From Heliocidaris tuberculata (taxonomy: Eukaryota > Echinodermata > Echinoidea > Camarodonta > Echinometridae): a stretch of 64,000 nucleotides of DNA. The stretch is from contig CM046832.1 in the NCBI GenBank assembly GCA_025618425.1, positions 57,091,993 through 57,155,992 of the forward strand, given 5' to 3'. This document shows positions 47,601 to 58,352 of the stretch, in pieces. The notes under the pieces were generated by a model. That model was not told the origin of the DNA. It did no database searches and was given only the letters and a program-made list of their open reading frames with translations. Position 1 is the first letter of the stretch; every line of letters starts with the position of its first letter. The position numbers were made by a program, and so were the translations under genes.

Positions 47601-48216
47601 TAAAGTTTAACACAGTGATTTTTTTTTTTGCTGTTGTTGTAATACATGTATTGTATAATACATGTATACAAAACTAAAGAGGAAATGTCTCCTTATTCTT
47701 AGGGCATTCTATATTGTGTGTATTCGGTTTTGGTCGAAGTGTGGCAATAAAAAATAGGCCTATGTTTATTTTTACTGTATACCGTACTGCTTGTATGTTT
47801 GTAGTGGTTTGTTGTGTCGGTATGAAAATGCGCGTTGATTGATAACATCTATATGGATATCATTGGCAAATTGAAAATATTTTTACTTGCGAGCAAATCG
47901 CACAATTATTCCTTCGAAATACATCATATGTACACCTTGATATGCTCGAAGACATATTTATGTCATGATTTAACCTATTTTGAGCAATGAAATTAGTTCC
48001 ATCAACAACATGCAGCTACATTTGTACATAAAATATTTATCATGGTGAGTCTGTCGATAACTTAATATTAAATATATTATTGTTTGATATAATACAGACC
48101 GTTGTGAAGTTGTTTCTGTTGTATGATTTTTCTATCGCATTGGATAACTGTCGAAATCATCAGTAAGTCAGTGGCATGGTCAGTGGACATTGTAAATGAA
48201 AGGGCCTTTATTGTCA

Positions 48217-48466
48217 ACAGCCAGTTCGTAATTAATTCATGGTATAAATTACCCGATAAATTACCCTGAAATGACCCCATTTTGTACGCGCATTTGTTTT
48301 GGTGGACGCGCCACTTGTTTAACATGTAAAATCATAATGGTGCGTACAAAAAAATCATCGTAAAATCATCGTGGTGCGTACAAAATGACAGCGTAAAAAG
48401 GTCAATTATACTCGGTGCATGACCTTTATCTGCACATGCGCAAATTGTAATTACGAACAGGCTTAT
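48217..48466. mobile_element. MITE with AGCCAGTTCGTAATTA ends, copy C
   Basis: Left AGCCAGTTCGTAATTAATTC, right GTAATTACGAACAGGCTTA. The internal TACGCGCATTTGTTTTGGTG matches copy A at 11494-11720. A short piece (GTAAAATCAT with GTGGTGCGTACAAAA) is duplicated inside. Confidence 0.65.
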
Positions 48467-48912
48467 TGGCCTATATAGTAGAATTTCACTTCACTGGAGG
48501 GACTGAGGTGCGAGATACCCTATTCAACAACAAATTATCCTCTTATAAGTTGTAATCATCTACACATCTTGCTCTTTAGATAATGATTACAAAAGACAGA
48601 AAATCATCATGCATTGATTTACATCGCTTTAATTCAGCAGAGTCTAACAGCAAGCAGCTGGGCTTCAATTAAAATGATGTTCAGAATGATACATGATCAA
48701 ATAAATATAATTGAGGAGCAAATGGAAAAAGAAATCAAGGTTGTACATGTTAAGATACTTCACGAACTACCACATTCATATAGCTTTTGTCCTCCAACGA
48801 TTGTTTCTTTGGTTCCAATCCATATACTTTCTCCTTCAGAGGATGCATATTAATTAATATCATCGTGCAACTCACAATGGGATTATACCCCAATAACCCC
48901 ATTAATCGGTCC

Positions 48913-49234
48913 GGGGGGTGTTTCATAAAGTTGTTCGTAAAAGTTACGCATGACTTTACGAATGACTTAAATATGACAAGCCAAATAGGATGCTCAGTCA
49001 TTTTTAACTGCATCAACTAAAGTTGAACTGTGCAAATGCAGATTAACATTCTTATTATAACAAATATTTTTAATGCAATGTATATTTTTTGCCATAATTT
49101 AATTGAGGTTATTGGAAATACAGTCACACTTTGTTAAAACATGAGGAAAAACTTTGGGCATCCTATTTGGCACTTCATATTCAAGTCGTTCGTAAAGTCA
49201 TGCGTAACTTTACGAACAGCTTTATGAAACACCC
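48913..49234. mobile_element. MITE with GGGGTGTTTCATAAA ends, copy B
   Basis: GGGGGGTGTTTCATAAAGTT at the left and CTTTATGAAACACCC at the right. The body is about the inverse of copy A at 13152-13481, sharing GGATGCTCAGTCATTTTTAA-type sequence. Confidence 0.72.
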
Positions 49235-51771
49235 ACGGTACAGATTAGTCCGTTAGGTGTGATACCCGGGTCACACCACCAAGCTACTCCACACCGACCG
49301 ATTCTTGGCCTCCGGGGAATTCTGTTGTCTGTATGGTGTCGGTCTCGTCGATGTGACTGGGGTATTACAGATTAGTGTACTTGCAAATAAACATTCAGAA
49401 CATTGACTTGCGCCCTCTAATGTTATGTTGTGTACATTGGAATGTTTGTCGAAGATAAAAGCACTTGTGATCACTAGATGAAAAGCGTTGTTACAGTGAT
49501 ACATGAGGTGAACACGGGTCAAATCAAACATTTACTTTCTTACTATAAATTTGGATCCTGCTTATGAAATCACTCTAATTGGCGAACTGACTTTTTACTG
49601 TTTGTCAAATCGTATTGTTTTGATCACTTTTACACCCTGTTCAATAATACTTTACACCCTGTCCGCTAATACCATTTGCAGAATCACATTGATTTAACAT
49701 TTTACAAATGAAACATAATTGCAATTCCCATTTTCAATGCACTCTCACAATTACAGCTCAGAAAATGAAGTACATCTGGGGCTAAAATGACATTTCATCA
49801 TTTTTCATGCCTAAGATTTTCTTTCATATGTCTTACTTGCAAGTAAGTGGAAATATATATATTTTTTGTCTCTAGTCTAGATTTCATAATAAGGCAGGCA
49901 AGTGCAACAATAATATTTCGGTCTATAAATTTATATGGGATGATTCTCACGATGGATTGAAAAGAAAACTAGATCCAATAATTCCTGATAATTTAGTTCC
50001 CGGGAAGTTCATTAATAATATGTTCTTACAAATACATTTGATGATTCATATTACTTAAATACTCAAATGTATACCTACTGACTGGATGAGGTTAAAGAAG
50101 AATGAATGCATAAATTAGTTGCGTTTGATAGCAGCAATGCACAAAATTAATAAAGAACAACATTTTTACATGTATCTTGATTACATATGATATGTGATAT
50201 AAGGGCACAGAAATGGATTTGCATTTAAGTAACATATTTCTGAGAATGCTACCAAAGGCCATTGTATTATAGCTGGCCTTTCTAGAAAAGTTCTACAACT
50301 CATACAAGTATTTCTGCATTACAGGAGACTATAATCGGTGACCACTATACAAAAGTGGCCTTCATAGAGAGATAAGTATGACAGGTTTGTCTTTGACTAT
50401 ACTCTTAGTTACAAAAACACCAATAAAGATTATCTTACTACACGGGTCACATTAGACTATTTCTTATTATATTTCACTTACAACTTTAGCTCTTGAATGC
50501 ACCTGAACAAGAAGGTTGGAAACTGGCCTCACTCTTCAAATGAAATGGATTAAATGAATTCATACATGTTTTCAACATCAGCAAGTTATGTAAAACTATC
50601 TCCCTTCCTTAGAGCACAGAAGCAAATATAAAACCCTGTATTCTCACCAGAAAAAAATTATCACCCCTTTTTGGCAATTGACAATAATTAAATGATAGTT
50701 TACAAATAAACCCAATACTAGGGTTACAAAAACTTATTTTAACTCAATTTTTGTGAAAAATGAAATAAACATACATATTGCCACTCCTTGATAATTTTCA
50801 GAATAAAAGTACAAAGCAATGGGAATGGTGGAATAGTAATACAGATTACAACATAAAATGATTTTATGTTACAACTTCATCTTTCACAGCTCATAAGCTT
50901 TCTTTTGCCTTTCAAGCTATAAATCATTTTATTAAATGTTGTATATAAAAAAATCTAAAATGGGATTCAACCCAGGTTCTTAGAGTTCCAGCATTTTCAC
51001 TGGTCTACTAACGATTTGAGCGGTTTGCACAAAACCCAATTTGACAGTCACTGGTTGTTTCTATTGAGAAATGACTCTTTAAAGTGTACCAATCACCTGA
51101 AAAAATAATTTGTGTACAGCTAGAAAGTATAAAATCAACCTCAAATAACTTCATCTGATATTCCATAGGTCCAACATTTAAAGAGAAAGCTGAGTTCTAG
51201 GAAAGGTGAAAAATAATTTGTGAGCTTTCTCTTCCTTTTTATGTCAATTTGGAAGAACATCATTGTAAAAATGTCCCCTGAAAAGGATTGCTCTTCAAAT
51301 GCCCTCATATTCGAAAGATAATTAGAAATAGCTGAAATGTTTTGGCTGAACATTCACGCCACATATGTGTACAAAATTAAAAAAATGAAAGCAACAATAA
51401 GAAGGAAAACCCCCATGCTGTACCCCCCCCCCCCCAAAAAAAAAAAAAATTAATAAAACCCCCCAAAACAGCTGTTTTTCTTATGTATCATTCAGCAACA
51501 ACTACATAATTAGCATCAAGCACATAAGAAAGAATTGTTAACTTGACAGTAAATTTTTCATGATATATATAAAATAGTTATGGCTTAGACTGCAATCAAT
51601 ATTCATCCTCGCGATTTCCCCGCAATAACAGGTGCTTACAAAATCAAGAGAAGCCCCCACTGGTGAAAGCTTGATGAGCCATCACATGATTCTGTTCAAG
51701 TACATACTTTTATGTCTCTCCATACTTCCAGTCCTTGTTCAAACCAGACTGTTGGTTCCTTGATGAAAAGA
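49235..51771. other. Intergenic DNA 3' of the CYB561D2-like gene, no gene seen
   Basis: AT-rich with a C run at 51424-51435 and A run. The segment around 50276-50400 (GGCCTTTCTAGAAAAGTTCT, GTGACCACTATACAAAAGTG) resembles 4373-4470, suggesting another interspersed repeat. Short open frames show no family. Confidence 0.4.
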
Positions 51772-52290
51772 TTAATACTGTGAAGAAGGCTTCTTGAATG
51801 CCCTAGGAAGGTACTCGGTCGTCACCTGGTTGGTAATAACAGTGGTCAACCACATAAGACATCCTAGGAGGAAGTACCATCCCGTCTGTTCCGTGTTCTT
51901 CTGCGTCCAGTTGGAGTAGAGGGCCAGCAGGAGGGTGGTCATCACGAGCACGAAGAGGCAGAGGCCAGACGTCGCGTGGTACAGTTTCAGGTCGGCTAGC
52001 TTTACGTACTTGCTAGTGAACTTCGGGAAGAGATGGAAAGCACCTCCAATGGCTTGCATGCAGACGTAAATGATGACTAGCAATCCTAAGGTGCCGTGCC
52101 ACGATGTGAAGTGAGACTTGTCATGCAGGACTTTGTTGATGAAGATGATGGCGAATCCGATGAGGGCGCAAGCTATGGCTGTTGTCATAGTGATCCAATG
52201 GTAGCTGACCTTGCTTTTGCGGTTGACCTTGGGAATGAGTGTGCTCTCTGATGAGAAGAACATGATGGATTCTGACATCAAGAAGGCAAA
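51772..52290 (-). CDS. CYB561D2: CYB561D2-like terminal coding exon
   Basis: 172 codons and TAA. It begins FAFLMSESIMFFSSES and ends RAFKKPSSQY. It carries three of the four heme-ligand histidines. Confidence 0.9.
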   Translation of the reverse strand, partial: FAFLMSESIMFFSSESTLIPKVNRKSKVSYHWITMTTAIACALIGFAIIFINKVLHDKSHFTSWHGTLGLLVIIYVCMQAIGGAFHLFPKFTSKYVKLADLKLYHATSGLCLFVLVMTTLLLALYSNWTQKNTEQTGWYFLLGCLMWLTTVITNQVTTEYLPRAFKKPSSQY

Positions 52291-53328
52291 CTGAAACAAA
52301 AATTCAGAGGACCAGATTAGATGAACAGACAACTTTTACACTTTAATAATTTGTCTTGGAAGGCGTGAGTTTGTAATGACCAGGGCCCCGTTGCATAAAA
52401 CTTACCATTGATGGTAACTTTGCCATCAATGGTAACTTCCATTTAAACCTTGAATTTGATTGGCTGTTGAGCAATGTTACTATGGTAGGGTTACCATTGA
52501 TGGCAGAGTTACCATTAATGGTAAGTTTTATGCAACGGGGCCCAGGAAGGAATTATTGACATTATCTTTTTTTTTTATTATCATTGGGATATATTTGAGG
52601 TTAACTTGGAAAATGGGCATATGGAAAGCATTACACTGGCAATTAAAATACTCTACTACACTTTAAAAAGAAAATAAAATACACTTAAGAAGGCAAACTA
52701 AAACAAATAAAACTCAGAGGAACAAATCACATAAAAATCAAGAAAATTGTTATAATTTGTCTTGAAAGGTTTAGTTTCAAATGGCAATAATCTAGAAGAG
52801 AATTATCCACATGATTTTGAAAAATAATTATTTGGGATATATTTCAGGCCACCATTGAGCAAGGGCAAATAGAAAAACATAACAACAATAAAAATTCCAC
52901 ATAAAACTTAACAAAAAGATAAAAAATACATGGCTCCTTAAAATTACACCTCTCATCCCCCCATCCCCGAAAGTGAAAAAAAACATGCTTCACAAGTATT
53001 CAATATCAATAAACATACATTTCCTCATGTTCATGTGCTATTCTTGAACAGTTATAGCACTTCACATTGTTAAATATGGAGAGGTAGTTGATAATTTTGT
53101 ATGAGCTTGATATGAACAGGTTAAAGAATTATAGTCTGTAAACTATAAAAGCACAATTTGCATAAAAATAATACACAAAAATACTTATTAAAGCTTTAAA
53201 TGTAATTCTCTCATGAGTTAAGACTGTTGAAAATGTATTTTAGATGAAAAATGAAACCATTTCAAAGAGAGTCATTATAAAAAGACTTACTGCAATTGAC
53301 ATCAATATGGGGTGCCATGAAAACAGAT
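51772..53328 (-). CDS. CYB561D2: Cytochrome b561 domain protein, CYB561D2-like, last two coding exons
   Basis: Exons 53328-53291 (minus) and 52290-51772 give LFSWHPILMSIA joined to FAFLMSESIMFFSSESTL and on to the stop, 184 whole residues. Acceptor TTTTTCAG, donor GCA/GTAAGT, acceptor TTTCAG. Four histidines in the expected places (WHP, YHWI, WHGTLG, LYHATSG) are the usual ligands of the two b hemes of this transmembrane electron-transfer family. Five hydrophobic segments follow in order. LKLYHATSG and the NQV-x3-YLPR tail resemble human CYB561D2, a reductase-like protein of endomembranes. The N-terminal exon with the first TM segment and start codon was not found between 53.3 and 64 kb; it may be small, or outside the window. 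Confidence 0.85.
52382..52545. mobile_element. MITE with GGGCCCCGTTGCATAAAA ends
   Basis: GGGCCCCGTTGCATAAAACT with TACCATTGATGGTAAC at the left pairs with the mirror at the right (AAGTTTTATGCAACGGGGCCC). It lies in the CYB561D2-like intron, 92 bp from the exon. Confidence 0.75.
53291..53328 (-). CDS. CYB561D2: CYB561D2-like small internal exon
   Basis: Two bases of a split codon plus LFSWHPILMSIA, 38 bp. It is flanked by CATATTTTTCAG and GTAAGT. The WHPILMS motif carries the first heme ligand. Confidence 0.85.
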
Positions 53329-53574
53329 CTGAAAAATATGAAAAAGAAACAATGCATAAATATCTATACAAGTAGAGCCCTGGGTTTTTAAAGTACAAAA
53401 ATGAAAAAATTTCATGGTGAAAAGACGACTGTCTAAAACTAAGGGATTTTCTAAAAGAGAAGTAAAATTATCAAATATTTCATTATTCTTAGGCAAAAAA
53501 AAAAGAAAAAAGAAAAAAGAAGAAAGAAACAATTCATAATATTTCAAGGTGAAAAGACAACTATCTAAAACTAA

Positions 53575-54415
53575 GGCCCGGTCACACCGCCAGAACTTTG
53601 CTGGAGCGTTCCTGGAGCGGTGAAAAAAATTCATCACCGCTCGTAACCGTTCACCACCTTTAACAGAAGTTGGCCCCCGTTAAGGCAACGCCGTATACGC
53701 TCGGCCACCGCTGATGGTCCCTCCTACCGCTCCGAAAGTTTTGAGCTGCACAAAATATTGCGAGCGTGAGGAGACGGCAATTTTCCGCTCCGGCAAAGTT
53801 CACCACCGCTCCAACAACGCCCAGTCAAAGTTTGGCACCGCTAGACGCAAGTTCGTGACGCTTGGGTCCACTAGGCCAACGCAGAAATCTTGAACGCTGG
53901 ACCACCGCTGCTTCGCCAGCTTTGCCCATGCGGTGATTAAACGTTGCACAAACTTTGGTGGAACGGTTGTAAGCGTTTTACGAGCGGACACGGGATTGCT
54001 GGAACGGTGTCGGGCGTTGAAGCAGTGATCCATTGCGGTGATGAACTTTGGTTTGGCGTTGGTATGGAGGTGTCGGAGCGGGACCAGAATTTGGCTATAA
54101 TCAGAACTTCTATCAAAGCGATCCGTTCAGCTCCGTAGTCAAAAGCGGTATGCCGCTAAACCAACTTTAAACCCCCGCCGAGCCAACGACCGCATGCGCA
54201 GAACGCCGCTCTATCAACGCTCGCGTCACCGCTTAAACCAACGCTAAACCAACGCTAAAGCAACGCCGGCTTCAGCGGTGCACCCGCTAAGGCAACGCCA
54301 GTGTTTTCGATTATTTCCCATTTTGTGCGCGGTGACGAGCGTTGTCGAAATTCGGCCCCCTCTCCCTACCGTTCAAGGAACGCTCCAACAAAGTTCGGGC
54401 GGTGTGACCGGGCCT
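53575..54415. mobile_element. Foldback element with GGCCCGGTCACACCGCC ends, about 840 bp
   Basis: GGCCCGGTCACACCGCCAGA with CTTTGCTGGAGCGTTCCTGG at the left pairs with GGAACGCTCCAACAAAGTTC and GGGCGGTGTGACCGGGCC at the right. The interior is GC-rich, made of CACCGCT/AGCGGTG-type pieces, unlike its neighbours. The ends and TAA flanks suggest the PIF/Harbinger group. Confidence 0.72.
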
Positions 54416-54673
54416 TTAAGGGATTTTCTAAAAGGGGACCCCTGTTGATGTTTAATACTAATAGATTCTGAGTCGTCGCTGAAAAAGTCAACTATCTCAG
54501 AAGCTAATCCCACTCAAGGATGTATTCCCCTACCACCCCCTCCTCCCCACTCCTGCAATGCAATAGGTCCAAGAAGGCAAAACTTTCCTGTTGCCAAGGC
54601 AAAAAGGTTTCTCATATTCAATTCCTGACTCTGCCTGCTTCATATGCAAATACTAGATCTAAACTTCACTTTT

Positions 54674-54687
54674 CAGTGGCGGATCTA

Positions 54688-54733
<46 letters not shown>

Positions 54734-54793
54734 TGGGGGGGGTTAGGGGTTTAAACCCTCCCCTCCCCCCCCCCCCCCCCCCCCCCCCCCCCC
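54674..54793 (+). repeat. Poly-G (43) and poly-C (29) runs after a CAGTGGCGGATCTACGG end
   Basis: A 43-base G run at 54689-54731 is followed by shorter G runs, TTTAAACCC and a 29-base C run at 54765-54793, making a G/C foldback. The CAGTGGCGGATCTA start is the mirror of the end at 62631-62643. Lengths may be unreliable. Confidence 0.75.
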
Positions 54794-55077
54794 TTGGGCT
54801 GCAAGTAAACATTTAATGTGCATAGGAAAACGGCATCATAATATGTCCAGACTCACACAATATGTTCCTATATAGCACTCTGTCTCAGGCTCAGCCTCGG
54901 GCAATAGGTTTTAACCCCCCCCCCCCCCCCCCCCCGACTACCAAGTGAACATGTGTTACTTTTTCTATGCACATATCATTGTGATAGAATAGTAGCCAAT
55001 AGCTCAGTTGTTTTATAGATGTGAAATCATAGCTCTACTGCGCATAAAAATCTGACGTGATGTGACTTGATGACGAC

Positions 55078-55182
55078 GGCATTGCATTGATGCAGTGCGC
55101 GTATTGCATTGATGACGGTGTGCGTATTGCATTGATGCAGTGTGCGTATTGCATTGATGCAGTGCGCGTATTGCATTAATGA
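55078..55182 (+). repeat. Minisatellite, GCGTATTGCATTGATGCAGT unit
   Basis: About four and a half units of 23-28 bp, with TATTGCATTGATG constant and GCGC/GTGC variants. It is not a CRISPR array: units abut without spacers. Confidence 0.85.
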
Positions 55183-55669
55183 GCGCACCATCATTTGTGG
55201 TACTATACAAGTCAACATAATTGTTACACTGTCATAAATCTACCTTTTTATCACGAATCTTTCTTATATTCCCAGTTACTTTTCTTTAGTATCTCGACTT
55301 TTAAACATGTGGTTAGAATTAGACCAAAAAGAAATAACACACACTGGAGAGGAAAATTTCAAGTGCAAATATTGTGAGAAGATATAATATTATTCAACTC
55401 ATCTGGTAACTTATTAAGTTGATAACCAACATGACCAAACACACGATAACTCTGGATATAACTGTGTATTAAACTGTTACTTGATCTAAAAAGACGTTAT
55501 TATAGACTGCTTTTTATGGTCTCCATTGAGTTAGTAGATGCCAGGAAAACATCACTTACAGGGGTTCAAATAGCAAAAAAAAACAAACAAAAAATCGGCG
55601 CGACGCTACGCGGCTCACAGACATCGCCGTTTCGCGCCTGAAACCTTAAATTTGTAGGTCTAGACTCTA

Positions 55670-56310
55670 GTTAGACAGAAATAACCGTCTGTTATGGGGA
55701 AATCTTTAATAATTCTGACATTTATCAACCTTCCCCATATACGGAGGTCTAGTGGAGCCAGACGTAGTCTCAGCTCAGCGGGACAACCAACGATACAGAG
55801 AGACTGAAGCTTTTGGTCTAGACTCTAGTAAGAGTTGAAGAGTCTCTGAATCAGGTAATCTAGCAAATTTAAGAAAATTAAATCTTGCTTAACAATTTTG
55901 TTGTCATTTTTACTACTGCAACAGTAAATGTTTGACACAGTCCCACACAGGCCAGGGCCCACTTATACATGTACAAGCTTATCTGAAGATAACCTTGTAC
56001 TCCAGACTAGCTTTTATGGGTGAATAGGCTTCAATAGCTTTTGTGTGTATCAGCAGGCCTTTTTCCAGGTTAGATCATTCATACACGAGAGGAAAATAAT
56101 TATTTAAAATTTCACTTTCAATTCTGAATCCCCAAATTTGTGGCACAGTATTAAACTTAAAATTAAGGAGTTGAAGAGTCCCTGAATCAGGTAATTTAGC
56201 AAATTAAGAAAATTAAAGCTTTCTTAAGCAATTTTGTTGTCTGTTTTTGACTGCTGCAACAGTGAATGTTGGACACAGTCCCACATAGGCAAGGGCCCAT
56301 GAGTGGCCAG
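55670..56310. repeat. Cluster of the 17-18 kb repeat family
   Basis: It holds sequence also seen at 17570-17630 (CTGTTATGGGG to ATTTATCAACCTT), an inverted match to 17038-17125 (GGTCTAGTGGAGCCAGACG), and two copies of the GAAGAGTC-CTGAATCAGGT block. It also has the TACAAGCTTATCTGAAGATA block. The order differs from the first cluster. Confidence 0.6.
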
Positions 56311-56884
56311 GGCCTATGAGTGCCTGGAATAGTGTCATTGAGCTGAACAGTACAAAATACAACATGATTTTCAACGTATGGGTCTGAACACAAAGATATT
56401 GATTATTGTTAACTTTCAAATTTCACTTACTTGTAAAGGGCCATGAGAGATATATTATATATCCCGTGAACGAAATGGCAACTATATGGGAAACCATGCC
56501 TATGATCTCACAAAATCTACTCCAACAACTTCGTTTTCGGTCTAAAATATTTGGCTGTGACGTGTTTTTGTGCTTCGGTCTTCCATTCCAAATAAAGAAA
56601 TAAAGAAACTATATAGGAATATGTAGTCTTAGTTCAAGCATTGGTGGTAGTCTTGTCAAGAGGAAATCCGGTAGACTCAGATTTTCGTTTATATTTATTC
56701 ATTATAGCTCCTTACCAATTATGCTTATGAGTATTGGGATAAAATTAATTGAAATAGTAATATATGATTTTTCGTTAAATTATTTGGAGCTGATTCAAAG
56801 ACCAAACACATCGCGTGAGATATGAAATGGGCTATCACAAGGGAGTGGTAATATTATGTAACATAATGACAAGTGATATATACC

Positions 56885-57172
56885 TATAGAACAGTCAATT
56901 GCTACGTCCATTTACGCATGCAGACGATTGTGCCATATGGCTATCTGGTAATAACTTAGAATCAATACCATTCAAACTGCAAAATTATGTTAACACCTTG
57001 AGTGATTGGTTTGGAAAGTGGGGCTTCCGTTTGTCAGAGAATATCGACTCCAGTCTTATTCACAAAGAGATCGAAAATAACATACCGCATACTTAACTCA
57101 ATATTCTGCGTAGTTTGACCGGTACTTCATGGGGAAGCTCCTCCAAATCTCCCCTCATGGTGTATAGAGCTT

Positions 57173-57207
<35 letters not shown>

Positions 57208-58352
57208 CTTATACATAGAGCTTATGGTGTATAGATTATGGTTGTGAGGCGTACGACAGTGCATCTCCGACCATCAAAAAACAGCTTGATTCTATCCAAT
57301 ACCAAGCTCTAAGGATATGTGCAGGGGCCCTTCCTCTTACTTCTTTAGCTGCACTGCAAGTTGAAGTAGGCGAAATGCCACTCGAATTACGAAGACAAAT
57401 GTTATCAAATAATTTTAGACAAAAGATCGAAATGCATAAAAATCACCCAGTTGCACTAGATGTTAAACCATGTTGGCATTTTGAACTATCGAAACTCCAA
57501 ATAAACAATAAACCCTTTGCATGTAGAACGGAAAAGATATATAATTCTACTGAATTATACAATCAAGATAATTTTCCACCATGGTTATTTAAATCACCAA
57601 ATGTCTCAATTGAACTTAGTAAAGATGTTAAGTATGGAAATCAGGCCTTTCTATACCAAAGGAGCCTTGAGTTGATGAATACAAAATGGTCGACTCAACT
57701 GCATATATATACAGATGGGCCTAAAATACCCAACATAGGCACATCTGCTGCTTCATTTTATGTACCTGCACGGTCCTACCATCAATCAAAACGATTAACT
57801 GACCACACGTCATCCTTCAGAGCAGAATTGGCTGCAATAGCTCTTGCCCTGAGCTGGTTAGAAAATATCAATGTGTATGTTGGAGTGGTCATTTTTTGTG
57901 ATTCACTTAGTGATCTAGTAGCCATACAGAATCAGAAAGAAATCCCTTTCGTAACAGAAATACTAACGTCAAGTGCAAAGCATAGCTATCAGGGTAAAGA
58001 CATTAGTCTAGAGTGGATCCCAAGTCACTGTGGTATATGTGGCAATGAAATTGCAGATTTTCAAGCCAAATCAGCATTAGAAAATAATATTGAAATATGC
58101 AATAAACCAGGGAGGTGGAAGAGAGAACACCTCCCTGAATAAACTATCTCTGGATGAAGTTAAACATTTGATAACTAGAAAATATTTACAGAAATGGTAA
58201 AACAGATGGACTGATACCCACTGTATGCTAAAACAGATACAATTTAGAGTGAACTGCTCATATCAATGTAGCCTCAATGTGAAAGCATCCTCCACAGACT
58301 TCGCCTTGGTGTAGTTGGATTAAACATTGACCTGTTTCGATTAGGGCTCTTG
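56885..58352 (+). pseudogene. LINE with RNase H domain, 5' part of an interrupted copy
   Basis: It begins in the RT domain (THADDCAIWLSG near 56917, a form of the YADD box). The RNase H domain lies at about 57690-58090: TDG near 57714, SFRAELAAI near 57817, FCDSLSDL near 57894 and PSHCG...NEIADFQAK near 58018. It then reads LHRLRLGVVGLNIDLFRLGL and breaks off near 58352. A TA microsatellite at 57177-57208 and stops show that it is dead. RT plus C-terminal RNase H fits the I/Jockey-like clades. Confidence 0.8.

Noticed and set aside
53800..54138. Open frames in the GC-rich block near 54 kb
   Set aside because: The block is the inside of a foldback transposon composed of repeated CACCGCT/AGCGGTG pieces.
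55078..55182. CRISPR-like array
   Set aside because: The units abut with no unique spacers and the genome is eukaryotic, so it is a minisatellite.
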